A DNA stretch of 64,000 nucleotides from Actinobacillus seminis (GCF_002263215.1 NZ_NLFK01000004.1:1-64000); one strand, 5' to 3'; counted from the first letter of the stretch, positions 38,409 to 50,482 are shown. Translations and numbers: made by a program. Notes: generated by a model from the letters alone, not told the origin.

Positions 38409-41400
38409 TTAACGAACAGGTGGACGTTGTTTCATTCGGCGACAAGGTCGAATGTTTTTGCCGAGTTCATCTACTTGGTATTTTTGAACGGAAATTGCCG
38501 TTTTAACACCAATACCACGATGCAATCCAGCCTTGCCTTTTGAGCTTTCTAAATCGTGTTCTTTGACATTAATAGCTCCAGTTGCCCGATCTAAACCTGC
38601 ATAATACCCAAAAAATCGCTCTTTTTTCGTTACAACTTCAACTAAATCATTTGGATAAAGTGCAAACTGGAATTGCGCTTTTTCGTCCATTACTTCCCAT
38701 TCCTCTTCATCTCTCTTTGCTACTACCGCCTTATTCGGCAAAATCCCTTTTGCGACTTGCCAAGTATAAATTGGCACAAGGAAGTATTTTCCGCCTTTAA
38801 TAAACACATCAACGCGTACCATTGAAGCATTATCCGCGACCCCATTTTCTTGACGCACCAGTACACCCGATTTTTGCACTTGCTCAACACGCACCGCTTT
38901 CACCGGTTGCCCACCTTTTTTGTAGAATGGTTCAGCAAAGGCTTTTGCCGGATCATTATTGGCTTGCTCCAAACGGGCTTTTAATGCCTCATAAAGCGCT
39001 TTTTCTCGCTCACGATTGACCATATTATCCAGATCTTTTAGCTTCAGCTGCGTTAATGGTACTCGAGAAACACTCAAACCCTCATCTAAACGTTTTGCGG
39101 ATTTGATGGTTTCCATATGCCCTTGCCCGCTCATTTTGCGAGTTGGCGCACGCGAAACAAAGAGCGGTTGAATAAATTCATGATTTGCTTCGGGGCGATC
39201 AGGTAACGCAATCACCATATCTTCCGCAGGTGTTTCGCTAAAAACGCGAATTTCCACTTCTTGACGGAAATATCGCCAAGGTTGTGGAAAATGAAGCGTA
39301 ATCACTTCTCCGGTTTCCCGATCAATGCTTTCACCGCTAAACACATTCATCTCTTTATAACGCACATAATCAGTGATTTTCTTTTGCAATGAATACGTAG
39401 AACAAGCCACCACAATCGCATCAACCGCATGATGCCGATCATTATCTTCACGTACTTTTTTAAGACCCCAACGGTGACGTAACAAAGCGGTAATTTGACC
39501 ATTTGACGCAAATACCCGCTTTTTGCCTTTTCCAAGTAACAGCATATTTTCCTCAATAAAGCCACAAAGAAAACGTGCCACATAACGAGTATCATTTAAA
39601 TTGCGCTCTTTAAAACCCTCATCATCCAACTTTTTGGTCAAAATTTTCTGTTTTTTGTGATAAGAAAAACGACTGCCGTTTACTCGTGCGAGAAATTCCC
39701 TCCACGCATCTGAGTTGTCCGCACCATGTAACCACTCATAAGGCGTTTGCTTGCCTTTATTTTGGTTTTCATTAGCAAGTACCAATACCTTATTATTAAA
39801 ACTGTCGTCCCAAGTGCGCGAAAATGGCAAAGTGTGATCGACTTCCACATAACCTTTTTCTAATAAGCGATTTACATCTAACGCTTTGCCCGAATAAAGA
39901 CATTTACCATGTTGTTGTTCGTACAAACGTATTTTGAGAATATCTTTCGCTTTCGGCTCACCGGCAAAATCCGGAAAAAATTCTTTAAATTTTTGTACCG
40001 CTCTTTCGCGTTCATTGCGATTTTCCTCTTGGCGTTTGGTGATGTCGTGGCGTTCGCTAATAGATTTTCCCACTTCTCGTCCGGTTTCAATATGCACACG
40101 GGCAGGCGAACCATATAATCGTACCACACCGTTAATCACTTTTCTTGCCTGTGAAAGCGTGCGCAGTACTACAGGATTACGGATTTCAGCAGCGGGAATT
40201 TGAGGTAAGAACCGCAGTTCTTTGTTCTCTTTATGACCATAATGATCGCCATAAACCTGTTTACATGCCTCGTCATAACGCAAACCTTGTTCCATCCGCG
40301 GTAATATTTTGCTTAAGCTTAACAGCGAGAGCTGAATAAACTTATTGAAATTTAAGTTTTCCAACAACGCATTCAAGACAACGGGCGACAGTTCGCCATC
40401 AAGATATTGGCTAATATCCTCATCAGTTTTATAAATCGAAAATGCCACGCCGATTTTATCCAGTAAATCAGGTTTGGTTTTCAACCCGTCCCACTCCGTT
40501 TTTAAGCCGTTGCTCTCTAAGGCTTTGCGAATAGCGTGCCACGCTTTCATCTCCATCAAGGTCGTATTTTCAGCATTCTCCTTGCCATAACGTAAACCTT
40601 TAAAAATCGCAAAATCCGATAGCTCCAACAATTTGCGAACTTGAGCATAAGTCAACTTCGCTTTTTCAAAAGGTTGATTAATTAATTGGTTACGCTCATC
40701 AACGGTTAATGCTCGTTCACTACCATTTTCCAAAATCCGCAAATTATTAAGCTTTGTCAACCAAACAAAATATTCCGCACTATAACTGTTTTTCGGCGCT
40801 TTATATTCCGTTGACTCAAAGGTGCATTTGCCCAACATTTTCAAAATCGCTTCACCCGCCAAAGCAGGTTTTTGCCACATCAATAATTCCGCAAAAGCCT
40901 GTTCCAACGATTTATCGGTATAAATGTTACCTAACGTGCGTTGTGCTTGAAAAAGTGCGGTCAATTCTGCGAGTAAATCTTTGCGATCGAAAGTATGGCT
41001 GTAAGCGCCTCGTTTATTGCGGATATGTCCTTCTTCTTGTTGGAATTTTTTGATAGCGATTTCCGCCGGTGTGGCATATTGATGATTTTGCAAAAGTTGG
41101 CGGTTTTCGCTTACACCTTTTAACAACGCACCAAACTCTTTATTATCCGTTTTACTTTCATTTTTACGTTGCGACAAATAGCCACGATGTTTTAACAAAT
41201 GCAACAGTACTGCCGCCCATTCTGTGCGATTTAGTCGTTTCGTTAAACCTTGCACGCGCAATTCCCACGGATTATTAGGCAAAGGTTTTAAGGTTGAAGC
41301 GGAAATAAAATCTCCTGCAGACAACACACCCGATTGTTTTAATAACCGTTTCGCCTTTAACAAACGAAAAGCCCGGCGTTTAACCAGACGTCGCCCACTT

Positions 41401-41582
41401 CTCGCCAAACGCCGTGCCAACGCAAGAGAATCTCCCGTTTTAGGTACTTCCGCTCGTTCAAATGTCCGAACGCCTAAATCAATCAACCGCAAAGGATTTT
41501 CATTTTGATCGATTTCCACCACAGCCCAACCGACAGAGGCAATTCCTAAATCTAAACCCAAAATATAATTTAATGGTTTCAT
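38409..41582 (-). CDS. cas9: Cas9 endonuclease, type II-C
   Basis: 1057 residues, as short as Pasteurella and Neisseria Cas9. Ruv[22 protein letters not shown] (Asp11). Arg-rich bridge helix: [20 protein letters not shown]. Ruv[37 protein letters not shown]. Ruv[16 protein letters not shown]. The C-terminal PAM-interacting domain ends [20 protein letters not shown]. All catalytic residues are present, so it should be active. ATG 41582 follows AAAGGATT. An uptake signal (40953-40961) lies in the coding sequence, suggesting long residence in this lineage. Confidence 0.98.
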   Translation of the reverse strand: MKPLNYILGLDLGIASVGWAVVEIDQNENPLRLIDLGVRTFERAEVPKTGDSLALARRLARSGRRLVKRRAFRLLKAKRLLKQSGVLSAGDFISASTLKPLPNNPWELRVQGLTKRLNRTEWAAVLLHLLKHRGYLSQRKNESKTDNKEFGALLKGVSENRQLLQNHQYATPAEIAIKKFQQEEGHIRNKRGAYSHTFDRKDLLAELTALFQAQRTLGNIYTDKSLEQAFAELLMWQKPALAGEAILKMLGKCTFESTEYKAPKNSYSAEYFVWLTKLNNLRILENGSERALTVDERNQLINQPFEKAKLTYAQVRKLLELSDFAIFKGLRYGKENAENTTLMEMKAWHAIRKALESNGLKTEWDGLKTKPDLLDKIGVAFSIYKTDEDISQYLDGELSPVVLNALLENLNFNKFIQLSLLSLSKILPRMEQGLRYDEACKQVYGDHYGHKENKELRFLPQIPAAEIRNPVVLRTLSQARKVINGVVRLYGSPARVHIETGREVGKSISERHDITKRQEENRNERERAVQKFKEFFPDFAGEPKAKDILKIRLYEQQHGKCLYSGKALDVNRLLEKGYVEVDHTLPFSRTWDDSFNNKVLVLANENQNKGKQTPYEWLHGADNSDAWREFLARVNGSRFSYHKKQKILTKKLDDEGFKERNLNDTRYVARFLCGFIEENMLLLGKGKKRVFASNGQITALLRHRWGLKKVREDNDRHHAVDAIVVACSTYSLQKKITDYVRYKEMNVFSGESIDRETGEVITLHFPQPWRYFRQEVEIRVFSETPAEDMVIALPDRPEANHEFIQPLFVSRAPTRKMSGQGHMETIKSAKRLDEGLSVSRVPLTQLKLKDLDNMVNREREKALYEALKARLEQANNDPAKAFAEPFYKKGGQPVKAVRVEQVQKSGVLVRQENGVADNASMVRVDVFIKGGKYFLVPIYTWQVAKGILPNKAVVAKRDEEEWEVMDEKAQFQFALYPNDLVEVVTKKERFFGYYAGLDRATGAINVKEHDLESSKGKAGLHRGIGVKTAISVQKYQVDELGKNIRPCRRMKQRPPVR

Positions 41583-41645
41583 TTGAATAATCCTTTTAAT
41601 AAAATGAAGTAATACTGTTATTTTTACCACAATTTAAAGGAAATA

Positions 41646-41674
41646 TTGACAGGTTTTATTCAGATTCGTAGAAT
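41646..41674 (+). promoter_or_regulatory. tracrRNA promoter
   Basis: TTGACA (41646-41651), exactly 17 bp, then TAGAAT (41669-41674). It directs transcription away from cas9 and would start at about 41681. Confidence 0.8.
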
Positions 41675-41680
41675 AGCCCA

Positions 41681-41792
41681 CATATTGTTGCACTGCGAAA
41701 TGAGAAACGTTGCTACAATAAGGCTTTTCTGAAAAGAATTGACCGCAATGCTCTGCCCCTTGTAATTTCGGTTGCCGGGGCATCATTTATCT
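41681..41792 (+). ncRNA. tracrRNA of the II-C system
   Basis: The anti-repeat TTGCACTGCGAAATGAGAAA (from 41688) complements the 3' two thirds of the CRISPR repeat, and CGTTGCTACAATAAGGC follows as in Neisseria. A short hairpin (CTTTTCTGAAAAG), then GCAATGCTCTGCCCC and a terminal hairpin TGCCCC/GGGGCA (41754-41782) complete the tracrRNA. It is divergent from cas9. Confidence 0.92.
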
Positions 41793-42015
41793 GTCCTAAA
41801 TCCCAACTCAAAGCAGCCTCATTAAGCTTATTTTAGTGATAAATGTGTATTTTTTTTAACCATACGCCAAATAGCGGAGAAAAGAAAGTTCTGTAATCAA
41901 TTTTATGTAAAGCTCCCCTTTCTCTTTGTGCCAATTTAGCTAATGTTTCATTTTTAATTTATAAAGAATTAACTTATCAATTTTTCCTTTTGCCTTTTCA
42001 GTGAGTTTTTTTATT
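41793..42015 (-). pseudogene. Unrecognised broken reading frame
   Basis: On the minus strand a frame reads KKLTEKAKGKIDKLILYKLK, then, after a one-base shift near 41945, LAKLAQRERGALHKIDYRTF and FSPLFGVWLKKIHIYH before a stop near 41840. It looks like the C-terminal piece of a real protein with basic character. I do not recognise the family. Confidence 0.3.
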
Positions 42016-42052
42016 TTAAATATCCCCGTCCTTTAGGGCAGGGATATTTAAA
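42016..42052. repeat. IS200/IS605-like end hairpin
   Basis: TTTAAATATCCC and GGGATATTTAAA form a perfect 12-bp stem around CGTCCTTTAGGGCA, the CGTCCTTTAGGGC core being typical of IS200/IS605 subterminal hairpins. No transposase or TnpB frame is nearby. Confidence 0.45.
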
Positions 42053-42546
42053 TATGATAGGTATTGATCTCCTTATTGGGTGTAAAGAATGTCTCAATTT
42101 TTAAACATTATTGAACTAGGCTACTGAAAATCTATATTTCAGACCGGATAAATTCTTTGGGGGCTGTAGTATCAGCTATGCTAATCTACTACAGCCCTAA
42201 AATGATGTTGTTAGCATCAAGCATGACACCGTTATTATTACTTACCACAATATTGAAACGGGTATTTAACCAGCTATTTTCCGTTGTCACGAAAAGTCGA
42301 ATGAAAGACAATTTCAGATTTTATTTCTAATTAAACAATAGCAAAGTATAACCATTTTATCATATTGAAAATAAAGCATTTAATGTACACACTTTGGTTG
42401 GATTGTTGAGAAAGTTAAGCGACCGTATCGTGCAAAATTTAACGGATTTATGGTGAAGAACGTGCCAAATTCAGATAAAATGGCGCCCGTATTTATCGTG
42501 CTTGGCACAAAAGTACGGTGATTTTTTCATTTTTTTGAGGAACACT
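42053..42546. other. Intergenic region before bacA, degenerate
   Basis: About 490 bp without a convincing gene. It contains an inverted repeat, GGGCTGTAGTA (from 42161) and TACTACAGCCC (42187-42197), that could be an IS end pair or terminator. It also has a 43-codon hydrophobic frame at 42202 (MMLLASSMTPLLLLTTILKR) without a ribosome binding site. A startless frame near 42385-42521 reads [19 protein letters not shown] then [19 protein letters not shown]. Both frames look like remnants. Confidence 0.4.
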
Positions 42547-43350
42547 ATGTCTGAATTACTAATTGCTGCAATCTTAGGGATTGTGGAAGGATTGACCGAA
42601 TTTTTACCGGTTTCATCGACCGGTCATATGATTATCGTCGGTCATCTATTAGGGTTTGAAGGGAAAAAAGCGGCAACCTTTGAAGTGATTATCCAGTTGG
42701 GGTCGATTCTTGCGGTTGTCGTGATGTTCTGGCGTAAATTATTTGGTTTAATCGGCATCCATTTTGGGCAAAAACCGGATTATTCTCAACCGCACTTAAA
42801 GCTAGTGCATATTTTGTTGGGGATGATTCCTGCTGTGGTGCTTGGGCTGATTTTTCATAAAAATATCAAATCCTTATTTAGCCCTGAGATGGTGATGTAT
42901 TCGTTGACCGTCGGCGGAGTTTTATTAATTATTGCTGAAAAAATGCGCCCGAAAGTGACTGCACACAGCGTGGATCAGATGACATATAAACAAGCCTTTA
43001 GCATCGGTTTATTTCAATGTTTAGCCTTGTGGCCGGGATTTTCCCGCTCCGGCGCGACGATTTCCGGCGGGTTGTTAATGGGCGTCGGGCGCCAAGCGGC
43101 GGCAGAATATTCCTTTATGTTAGCAGTACCAATGATGTTGGGGGCGACCGTATTGGATTTGTATAAAAGTTTAAGTTTTTTAACACTGGCTGATTTGCCG
43201 ATGTTTGCGGTAGGATTTGTGACAGCATTTATTGTGGCATTAATTGCAATTAAAACGTTCTTAAATATTATCAAACGAATTTCGTTTATTCCGTTTGCAA
43301 TTTACCGTTTTATCGTCGCGATTGCAGTTTATTTTGTATTTATTCACTAA
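42547..43350 (+). CDS. uppP: Undecaprenyl-diphosphatase BacA/UppP
   Basis: 267 residues, integral membrane. The two signature blocks are [20 protein letters not shown] (near residues 11-30) and [20 protein letters not shown] (near residues 157-176), which carry the catalytic residues. It recycles the lipid carrier of peptidoglycan synthesis. ATG at 42547 behind GAGG; the frame extends 15 codons upstream, but those lack family similarity. Confidence 0.96.
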   Translation: MSELLIAAILGIVEGLTEFLPVSSTGHMIIVGHLLGFEGKKAATFEVIIQLGSILAVVVMFWRKLFGLIGIHFGQKPDYSQPHLKLVHILLGMIPAVVLGLIFHKNIKSLFSPEMVMYSLTVGGVLLIIAEKMRPKVTAHSVDQMTYKQAFSIGLFQCLALWPGFSRSGATISGGLLMGVGRQAAAEYSFMLAVPMMLGATVLDLYKSLSFLTLADLPMFAVGFVTAFIVALIAIKTFLNIIKRISFIPFAIYRFIVAIAVYFVFIH

Positions 43351-43365
43351 GTTAATGCAATCAAC

Positions 43366-43397
43366 AAAAAAGTGCGGTTAAAAATGACCGCACTTTT
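43366..43397. terminator. Inverted uptake-signal pair after bacA
   Basis: AAAAAAGTGCGGT and ACCGCACTTTT form a hairpin with flanking A/T runs, usable as a bidirectional terminator. Confidence 0.7.
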
Positions 43398-43419
43398 GCT
43401 CATGTTAACAAAGAGAAAT

Positions 43420-43458
43420 AAAAAACCTTAAAATCTTCGTGGTTTTAAGGTTTTTTTA
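43420..43458. terminator. Second terminator between bacA and the ABC operon
   Basis: AAACCTTAAAA and TTTTAAGGTTT pair around TCTTCGTGG, with runs of A and T on the two sides, between convergent operons. Confidence 0.8.
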
Positions 43459-43595
43459 TATGTTGATAATGGCGCCAAATTATACGGAGTGAAACGCACG
43501 GTTAAAATAAACCAAGCTTTTTCCATGTTGTACAAGCGGTAATTCCACATTTATTAGTTGCGTTGCGGTAGTAATCATATTAACTACAGCGCATT

Positions 43596-44339
43596 TTATT
43601 GAGAAAAATGCGCTTTTTTAATCTGATAAATTTCCCTTTTTTCCCGATCAATTTCTGCTTGAATGGAAAACGCACGCATTAAATTTTCTGGTGTTAATAC
43701 GTATTCCGTTGCGCCATGGGCGATGATTGTCCCTTTTTCTAACAGGATAATTTCATCACAAAAACGGTAAGCAAGGGAAAGGTGGTGGATGGCGACAATA
43801 CAGGTTTGTTTCGGCGTGAGGGATTTAAGTTGTTCCATGATGTCAATTTGATAGTAAGGATCAAGCGGCGCGATAGGTTCATCTGCCAGTAACAACGGTG
43901 TGTTTTTGATACAGCAACGTGCCAATTGTACGCGGGCTTTTTCACCACCGGAGAGCTGTTGAAAAGGCTTTTTTAGTAAATGAGTAATCGAAAATTGCGT
44001 AGAAATTGACTGCACTTTTTGTTGTTCTTCTACTGTTTTTAGTGGGTAAGGTAAGCCTAAGGCAATGACATCATAAACGGATAAATCCCAGTAAATCGGT
44101 ATATTTTGTGCAAGATAAGCCAGTTGTTCACTGCGTTGTTTGGCACTCATTTGAGATAAGAGCTTATCCGCCAGCCAAATTCTCCCTTCGTTCAGCGACA
44201 AAATGCCAGCGATACTTTTCAGTAAGGTAGATTTTCCCGCTCCGTTAGCGCCCATAATACCGATTAATTTGCCTTTTGGGATTTGGCAATTGAGGTGGGA
44301 CAAACCGTAGGCGAGGGTGACGTTTTCCAATTTAATCAT
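43596..44339 (-). CDS. btuD: ABC transporter ATPase, BtuD/FecE-type
   Basis: 247 residues. Walker A GANGAGKSTLLKSIAG, signature LSGGEKARVQLARC, Walker B LLLADEPIAPLD and the H-loop VAIHHLSLAYRFCDE. It powers import with the upstream permease, overlapping its gene by eight bases. Whether the cargo is cobalamin, heme-like or another metal chelate (Haemophilus MolBC is related) is open. Confidence 0.85.
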   Translation of the reverse strand: MIKLENVTLAYGLSHLNCQIPKGKLIGIMGANGAGKSTLLKSIAGILSLNEGRIWLADKLLSQMSAKQRSEQLAYLAQNIPIYWDLSVYDVIALGLPYPLKTVEEQQKVQSISTQFSITHLLKKPFQQLSGGEKARVQLARCCIKNTPLLLADEPIAPLDPYYQIDIMEQLKSLTPKQTCIVAIHHLSLAYRFCDEIILLEKGTIIAHGATEYVLTPENLMRAFSIQAEIDREKREIYQIKKAHFSQ

Positions 44340-45309
44340 TTGCCATTCTCCGTTGTTGCGTGAGTAAAATCCAAATTAAAAATGGCGCGCCGATAATGGA
44401 GGTGAGTGTGCCGATATAAATATGGGAAAAAAAAGGCAGATACAAAATGCATAGATCTGCTATCAAAAGCAACAGCGCGCCAATCAGGGCGCCGGTTAAA
44501 TATAGTTGTGATGGGCGTTTTTTCAAGATAATGCGCGCTACGTGCGGGGCGATTAAACCGATAAATCCGATGGTGCCGGTTTGCGGAATGGTAGTGCCAA
44601 CCAATAAGGCGACCCCGAAAGTAGTGATGAAAAAACTGTGTTTGAGGTTCATGCCCATGGTGGCGGCAGTTTCTTCGCCAAAGGTTAATACATCAAGATA
44701 GTGTCGTTGTTGATAAAGGCAAAATAAACCGACTGAAGCAATGGGGACGGAAATGAATAGGGTATCTAATTTTGCCCAAGCAAGTGAGCCTTGTAACCAG
44801 CGATAAAGCTCCGCTAGCGCCCAAGGACTTTCGGCGTTAGAGAGTAATAAGGCAATCGCCGAACCCAACAGCATATTGATTGCAATGCCACTTAAAATCA
44901 TCATGGTGGTACCTCGATTTCTCGCTATCCAGTAAACCGGCAGAAAGCTGAATAACGCGCCTAAGACGCCGGCGATTAAGAGTAATGAAAACGGTACGGA
45001 AAAATAATACAGCATAAATACGCTGGCGGTTGTTGCGCCATTCGCGCTGCCTAGCAAGCCCGGGCTTGCCAGCGGATTTTGGAAAACTCCTTGCATGGCA
45101 TTGCCGGCTATCGCTAAACTGGCTCCGGTGAATACTGCCAACAAAATGCGCGGCAGACGAATATCCCACAATACCAGCGGGCGCATATCGGTTAGCACGC
45201 CCTCGGCATTTTTTAAGGCAGAAAATTGATGCAGATCGTACCAGCTGGCTAGGCCTATGGTTGCCAGTAAAAGGAGTAAAAGTGCGGTGTTAAATGGCAT
45301 TATTTTCAT
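44332..45309 (-). CDS. btuC: ABC transporter permease, BtuC/FecCD-type
   Basis: 325 residues, FecCD family, about ten membrane segments. Family markers: DMRPLVLWDIRLPRILLAVF and GASLAIAGNAMQGVFQNPLA (near residues 60-79), and GTIGFIGLIAPHVARIILKK near residue 245. The cytoplasmic coupling region is present. It lies between binding-protein and ATPase genes and is probably cotranscribed with them. Confidence 0.87.
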   Translation of the reverse strand: MKIMPFNTALLLLLLATIGLASWYDLHQFSALKNAEGVLTDMRPLVLWDIRLPRILLAVFTGASLAIAGNAMQGVFQNPLASPGLLGSANGATTASVFMLYYFSVPFSLLLIAGVLGALFSFLPVYWIARNRGTTMMILSGIAINMLLGSAIALLLSNAESPWALAELYRWLQGSLAWAKLDTLFISVPIASVGLFCLYQQRHYLDVLTFGEETAATMGMNLKHSFFITTFGVALLVGTTIPQTGTIGFIGLIAPHVARIILKKRPSQLYLTGALIGALLLLIADLCILYLPFFSHIYIGTLTSIIGAPFLIWILLTQQRRMAND

Positions 45310-45353
45310 TTGATATTCTAATTTTTATTATCTAAAAGCTGCCCTATAGTGTA

Positions 45354-46154
45354 CTACTTATCTTGATTGAGTTGCTGATAAATCTTTGCGGCAGCTTGCC
45401 AGATACCATGATCAAAACAGTAGGTATATTTTAAAGGAATAGTTGCAGTTTTTTGATTTTTAAATAAATTTTTTAGCAAAGGATGATGGAATAACTCTGC
45501 TTGTTGGCTGTAGCCTTGTTTATCGGTTAAGGAAATTAACCGATTGGGTTGGCTTAATAAGATTTTTTCTAAGGAAAAATTTTGCGCGGTCAGGGATGTT
45601 TTTAACGGGGTTAAGCCTAAAAGTTGCAAAAGGGTTTGATAATTTGGCAAATTACTTTCCACAACGCCGGTATCCGCTAAAATTAAGGTGTCGTTTACCA
45701 TTTGATTTAATTGGAAATTTTTCGATTTCAACTGCGCAACCAATTGCTCGGCTTTGTCACGGTTATCGGTGAGCTGCCCCAGCTGCAAAATCAGCTTAAA
45801 CAGCTGTTCTGCGGTTTGGGGGCTATCGTTAATCGGCAGTATTTTCACCTTAAGTTGCGTTAACGCGGTAACCAATTGCGGATAAAAGCGCTCGTTAATC
45901 AGAATCGTTTTGTCCAAATAGGGCAATAATTGGCTTAATCGCGGTTCAAGCGTCGGTTTATCTTGATTAATTTTATCCAACATCATCAAGGGATTTGTTG
46001 AGTAAGGCGACATGGCGGCAATTTGCTCTGGGCGTGCGATTTCTATCAGCAAGCGATCGCTGCACAAGGTCAGTGAAACAAATTGTTCCGTGTTCGCCTC
46101 AACTGTTGCAGAAAAAAGCCAAAGTGCGGTCAAAAAAGGGAAAGTTTTTTTCAT
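45354..46154 (-). CDS. btuF: Periplasmic binding protein, BtuF-like
   Basis: 266 residues with signal peptide MKKTFPFLTALWLFSATVEA and no lipobox, so soluble periplasmic. Class III binding-protein fold (Peripla_BP_2): FVSLTLCSDRLLIEIARPEQ near the mature N-terminus and the helical linker. A lone ATG 10 codons earlier is in frame but lies before the signal peptide. The neighbouring receptor suggests vitamin B12 or a related chelate. Confidence 0.78.
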   Translation of the reverse strand: MKKTFPFLTALWLFSATVEANTEQFVSLTLCSDRLLIEIARPEQIAAMSPYSTNPLMMLDKINQDKPTLEPRLSQLLPYLDKTILINERFYPQLVTALTQLKVKILPINDSPQTAEQLFKLILQLGQLTDNRDKAEQLVAQLKSKNFQLNQMVNDTLILADTGVVESNLPNYQTLLQLLGLTPLKTSLTAQNFSLEKILLSQPNRLISLTDKQGYSQQAELFHHPLLKNLFKNQKTATIPLKYTYCFDHGIWQAAAKIYQQLNQDK

Positions 46155-46196
46155 CTTAAAATTAAACGGTGAGCAAATGCCCACCGTTTTTCCAGG

Positions 46197-48161
46197 TTAG
46201 AAGCTGCCTTTTAAGCCGACGTAAATATTACGACCGTCTTGCCCATAGCCAAGGACATTTTCGTATTTTTTATCAAAGAGATTATTTAAGTTGACATAAA
46301 CATTGAGGTTTTTCGTCACTTGATAATTTGCCCCTAAATTGACTAAGGTATAGGATGGCATTTTCGCGCGATATGATGTCCGAGTTGCTTCGTCGTAATA
46401 AGTATCGGTGCGTTTGCCAACATGGGAAATATTGATATCGGATCCCAGTTTTTCGGTTACTTGGTAAGCGAGACCGGCATTCGCCATATGTTTTGGGCGA
46501 CGTAGCAAATCTTGGTTTTGGCTATCGCGACTATTTGTGTAAGTATAATTGGCATAAGCGGTGAGATTATTGGTTAATTGACCGTTATAAGCCATTTCCA
46601 CGCCTTTAATTTTGGTTTTCCCATCAAGATTAATGGCTTGTGTCCAAGCGGCATTTGTTGAAATGAAATTTTCGACATTCCGTGCAAAATAAGTAATATC
46701 CAGGCTGTGTTTTTTATCTGTGGATTCAATGAATAAACCAAGATCGCCACCAATACTTTTTTCCGGTTTCAAATTTGGGTTTCCGATAAAATTCCCAAAA
46801 TAGCCAAAATATTCAATAAACGTTGGATTTTGAATTGCTTTACCAAAACTTGCGTGAGTACGGAAATTTTGAGATAAACGATAAGCGCCCGCAATTCGAC
46901 CTGTCCACGCATTTTCATATTGCGAATTATCAATGTAACGCCCACCAATGGATAAACTATGATCATTTTCGCTAAATAAACGGTATTCCAATGCAGCACT
47001 TTTCTCAATGAGTTTTTTCTCATCAATATAATTATTGGCATCATAGTTTGATTTCTCATAATTCGCTAAGAGACTGATTGCTTGAGTGAGCGAGCCTTCA
47101 CGATCAAAATTAATATCTAATTGATAATTTGCACTAAGGCGTTTTGCATCATTGGCGCGTTTCATATTCTCAAATTGAGAGGTATTATAGTTTAAGCTAT
47201 AAGCGAAAGTATCAATATCTGTCTTTAAACGGCTTAAACTGAATTGCTGTTTAAAGCGTTGTTTTGTATTGCCGAGATAGCCGGTCAATTTAAATAACCC
47301 GTTACGAGTTCGGGTATAATCGTCATAAGCGGTTTCTGCCCGACCATTTGCGGTATCATCAAAATGTCCAGTTTTGCTGGTGTGTGAAGCTAATAACTCA
47401 AGCCCTTTTTGTTCATCAGCGTAGCCAAAACGGGCTGAAATATTATCACTATGGAATTTATCTCGTTCAGTTGCGCTGCCTGTAACAATCTCTTTTTTCC
47501 CATCTGATGACATATAGCGAAATTGATCTTCACTAAATGCGGAAATTCCACGAGTACGGTGGCTATCTCCATGGAGAGAATAATAAAATCCGTTGTGATA
47601 ACCTGAAAGTGTCATAGAACCATCATAAGTACCATGGGAGCCTGTACCTAGGTCAAAATCGACATTAAATGGCTTATCTTTATAAAGCCCGCTTTTTGTC
47701 GTAATGTAAATGACACCGCCTAATGCATTACTTCCCCAAAGTGCGGATTGTTCGCCACGCAATATTTCAATTCGATCAATATGACTTAAACTCAGTCCAC
47801 CAAAATCAAAGCCATCCCCATTAATTGGATTTGCTCTCACGCCATCAATAATGACGGTGGTATGATTGGAATCAGCGCCACGTAGAAATAAACTGGTTAG
47901 CGAACCTCGTCCACCATTTGCCCCTATTGCTACACCCGGTACGGTTTTCAGTACATCACTTACATAAGAGGCATTACGAGCGGCAAACTCTTTTTCCGTT
48001 AACACCGTCACGGAAGAAGCGGTTTTATCCTGATTTACCGGCGTTGCATAAGCGGAATAGACATTAATCGTGGATAGATTTTCCGTCGTAGAATCGGTTT
48101 GCGCGAGGATAAATGGAGTTGTGGTAAGAAGAATTGTGGTGGTAATAAGATTTTTTTTCAT
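46197..48161 (-). CDS. btuB: TonB-dependent outer-membrane receptor, BtuB-like
   Basis: 654 residues. Signal peptide to about residue 20, TonB box region (LSTINVYSAYA), plug domain (TVPGVAIGANGGRGSLTSLF and RIEILRGEQSALWGSNALGG) and a 22-strand barrel ending in Phe (GRNIYVGLKGSF). NLFDKKYENVLGYGQDGRN resembles the BtuB C-terminus. It needs ExbB/ExbD/TonB, encoded at 29.9-31.5 kb. No cobalamin riboswitch is recognisable in the 180 bp upstream, so the B12 assignment rests on homology and gene order. Confidence 0.82.
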   Translation of the reverse strand: MKKNLITTTILLTTTPFILAQTDSTTENLSTINVYSAYATPVNQDKTASSVTVLTEKEFAARNASYVSDVLKTVPGVAIGANGGRGSLTSLFLRGADSNHTTVIIDGVRANPINGDGFDFGGLSLSHIDRIEILRGEQSALWGSNALGGVIYITTKSGLYKDKPFNVDFDLGTGSHGTYDGSMTLSGYHNGFYYSLHGDSHRTRGISAFSEDQFRYMSSDGKKEIVTGSATERDKFHSDNISARFGYADEQKGLELLASHTSKTGHFDDTANGRAETAYDDYTRTRNGLFKLTGYLGNTKQRFKQQFSLSRLKTDIDTFAYSLNYNTSQFENMKRANDAKRLSANYQLDINFDREGSLTQAISLLANYEKSNYDANNYIDEKKLIEKSAALEYRLFSENDHSLSIGGRYIDNSQYENAWTGRIAGAYRLSQNFRTHASFGKAIQNPTFIEYFGYFGNFIGNPNLKPEKSIGGDLGLFIESTDKKHSLDITYFARNVENFISTNAAWTQAINLDGKTKIKGVEMAYNGQLTNNLTAYANYTYTNSRDSQNQDLLRRPKHMANAGLAYQVTEKLGSDINISHVGKRTDTYYDEATRTSYRAKMPSYTLVNLGANYQVTKNLNVYVNLNNLFDKKYENVLGYGQDGRNIYVGLKGSF

Positions 48162-48292
48162 ATTTGCTGTGTTCCTAGATGAAAAGTACGGTCGATATTA
48201 TACACAAAAATCTAAGTGCACAAAGCCAGTTACGAATTGAACAACAAATAAGGGCGTGAAAAAAAATTTTATTTTACATGAATAAAATTCAT

Positions 48293-48342
48293 AAAAAATG
48301 CGGTGACTTTTTAAAATATTTTAAAAATCCACCGCACTTTTA
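48293..48342 (-). terminator. groESL terminator
   Basis: An uptake signal (ACCGCACTTTT) and a near copy (AAAAAATGCGGTGA) form a long stem with A/T-rich interior, directly after groL in its direction of transcription. Confidence 0.6.
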
Positions 48343-48366
48343 AGCGCTTTGAGCAGTTAGGCGAAA

Positions 48367-50019
<1,653 letters not shown>

Positions 50020-50105
50020 TTATTCCTCTATTTCTGTAGGGACACACTATGGCGTCCGTGATTAAATTTATATGAGATTGATAGACACAGGTTGTGTGCC
50101 TATGA

Positions 50106-50396
50106 TTATTCTACGATTGCTAAAATATCGTTTTCAGAGATGATCAAGACTTCTTCACCGTCAATTTTCTCTGATTTTACACCGTAACTTTCGTTGAAAA
50201 TGACCGTATCGCCCACTTTAACATCCAATGGTTGTATGCTTCCATTGTCTAAAATGCGGCCTTTACCGACTGCTAATACTTTGGCGCGAGTGGATTTTGT
50301 AGCTGCCGAACCGGTTAAAACGATACCGCCGGCGGATTTGGTTTCAACTTCTTCACGTTTAATAATCACACGATCATGTAATGGACGAATATTCAT
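50106..50396 (-). CDS. groS: Co-chaperonin GroES
   Basis: 96 residues, [20 protein letters not shown], with the mobile loop ([20 protein letters not shown]). The start ATG at 50396 follows AAGGAA; the upstream in-frame ATG is not supported. It caps GroEL. Confidence 0.98.
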   Translation of the reverse strand: MNIRPLHDRVIIKREEVETKSAGGIVLTGSAATKSTRAKVLAVGKGRILDNGSIQPLDVKVGDTVIFNESYGVKSEKIDGEEVLIISENDILAIVE

Positions 50397-50440
50397 TTTA
50401 ATTTCCTTCTTAAAGTTAAAATTAGCGAAAAGCAAAATCT

Positions 50441-50468
50441 ATATGGGGGATATTTTTTGCCTTTCAAG
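50441..50468 (-). promoter_or_regulatory. Sigma-32 heat-shock promoter of groSL
   Basis: On the minus strand CTTGAAA, a 13-bp spacer, then CCCCATAT matches the sigma-32 consensus (CTTGAAA, 11-16 bp, CCCCATnT) completely. It is 45 bp upstream of the groS start. Confidence 0.9.
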
Positions 50469-50482
50469 GGAAAAAAGTAAAA

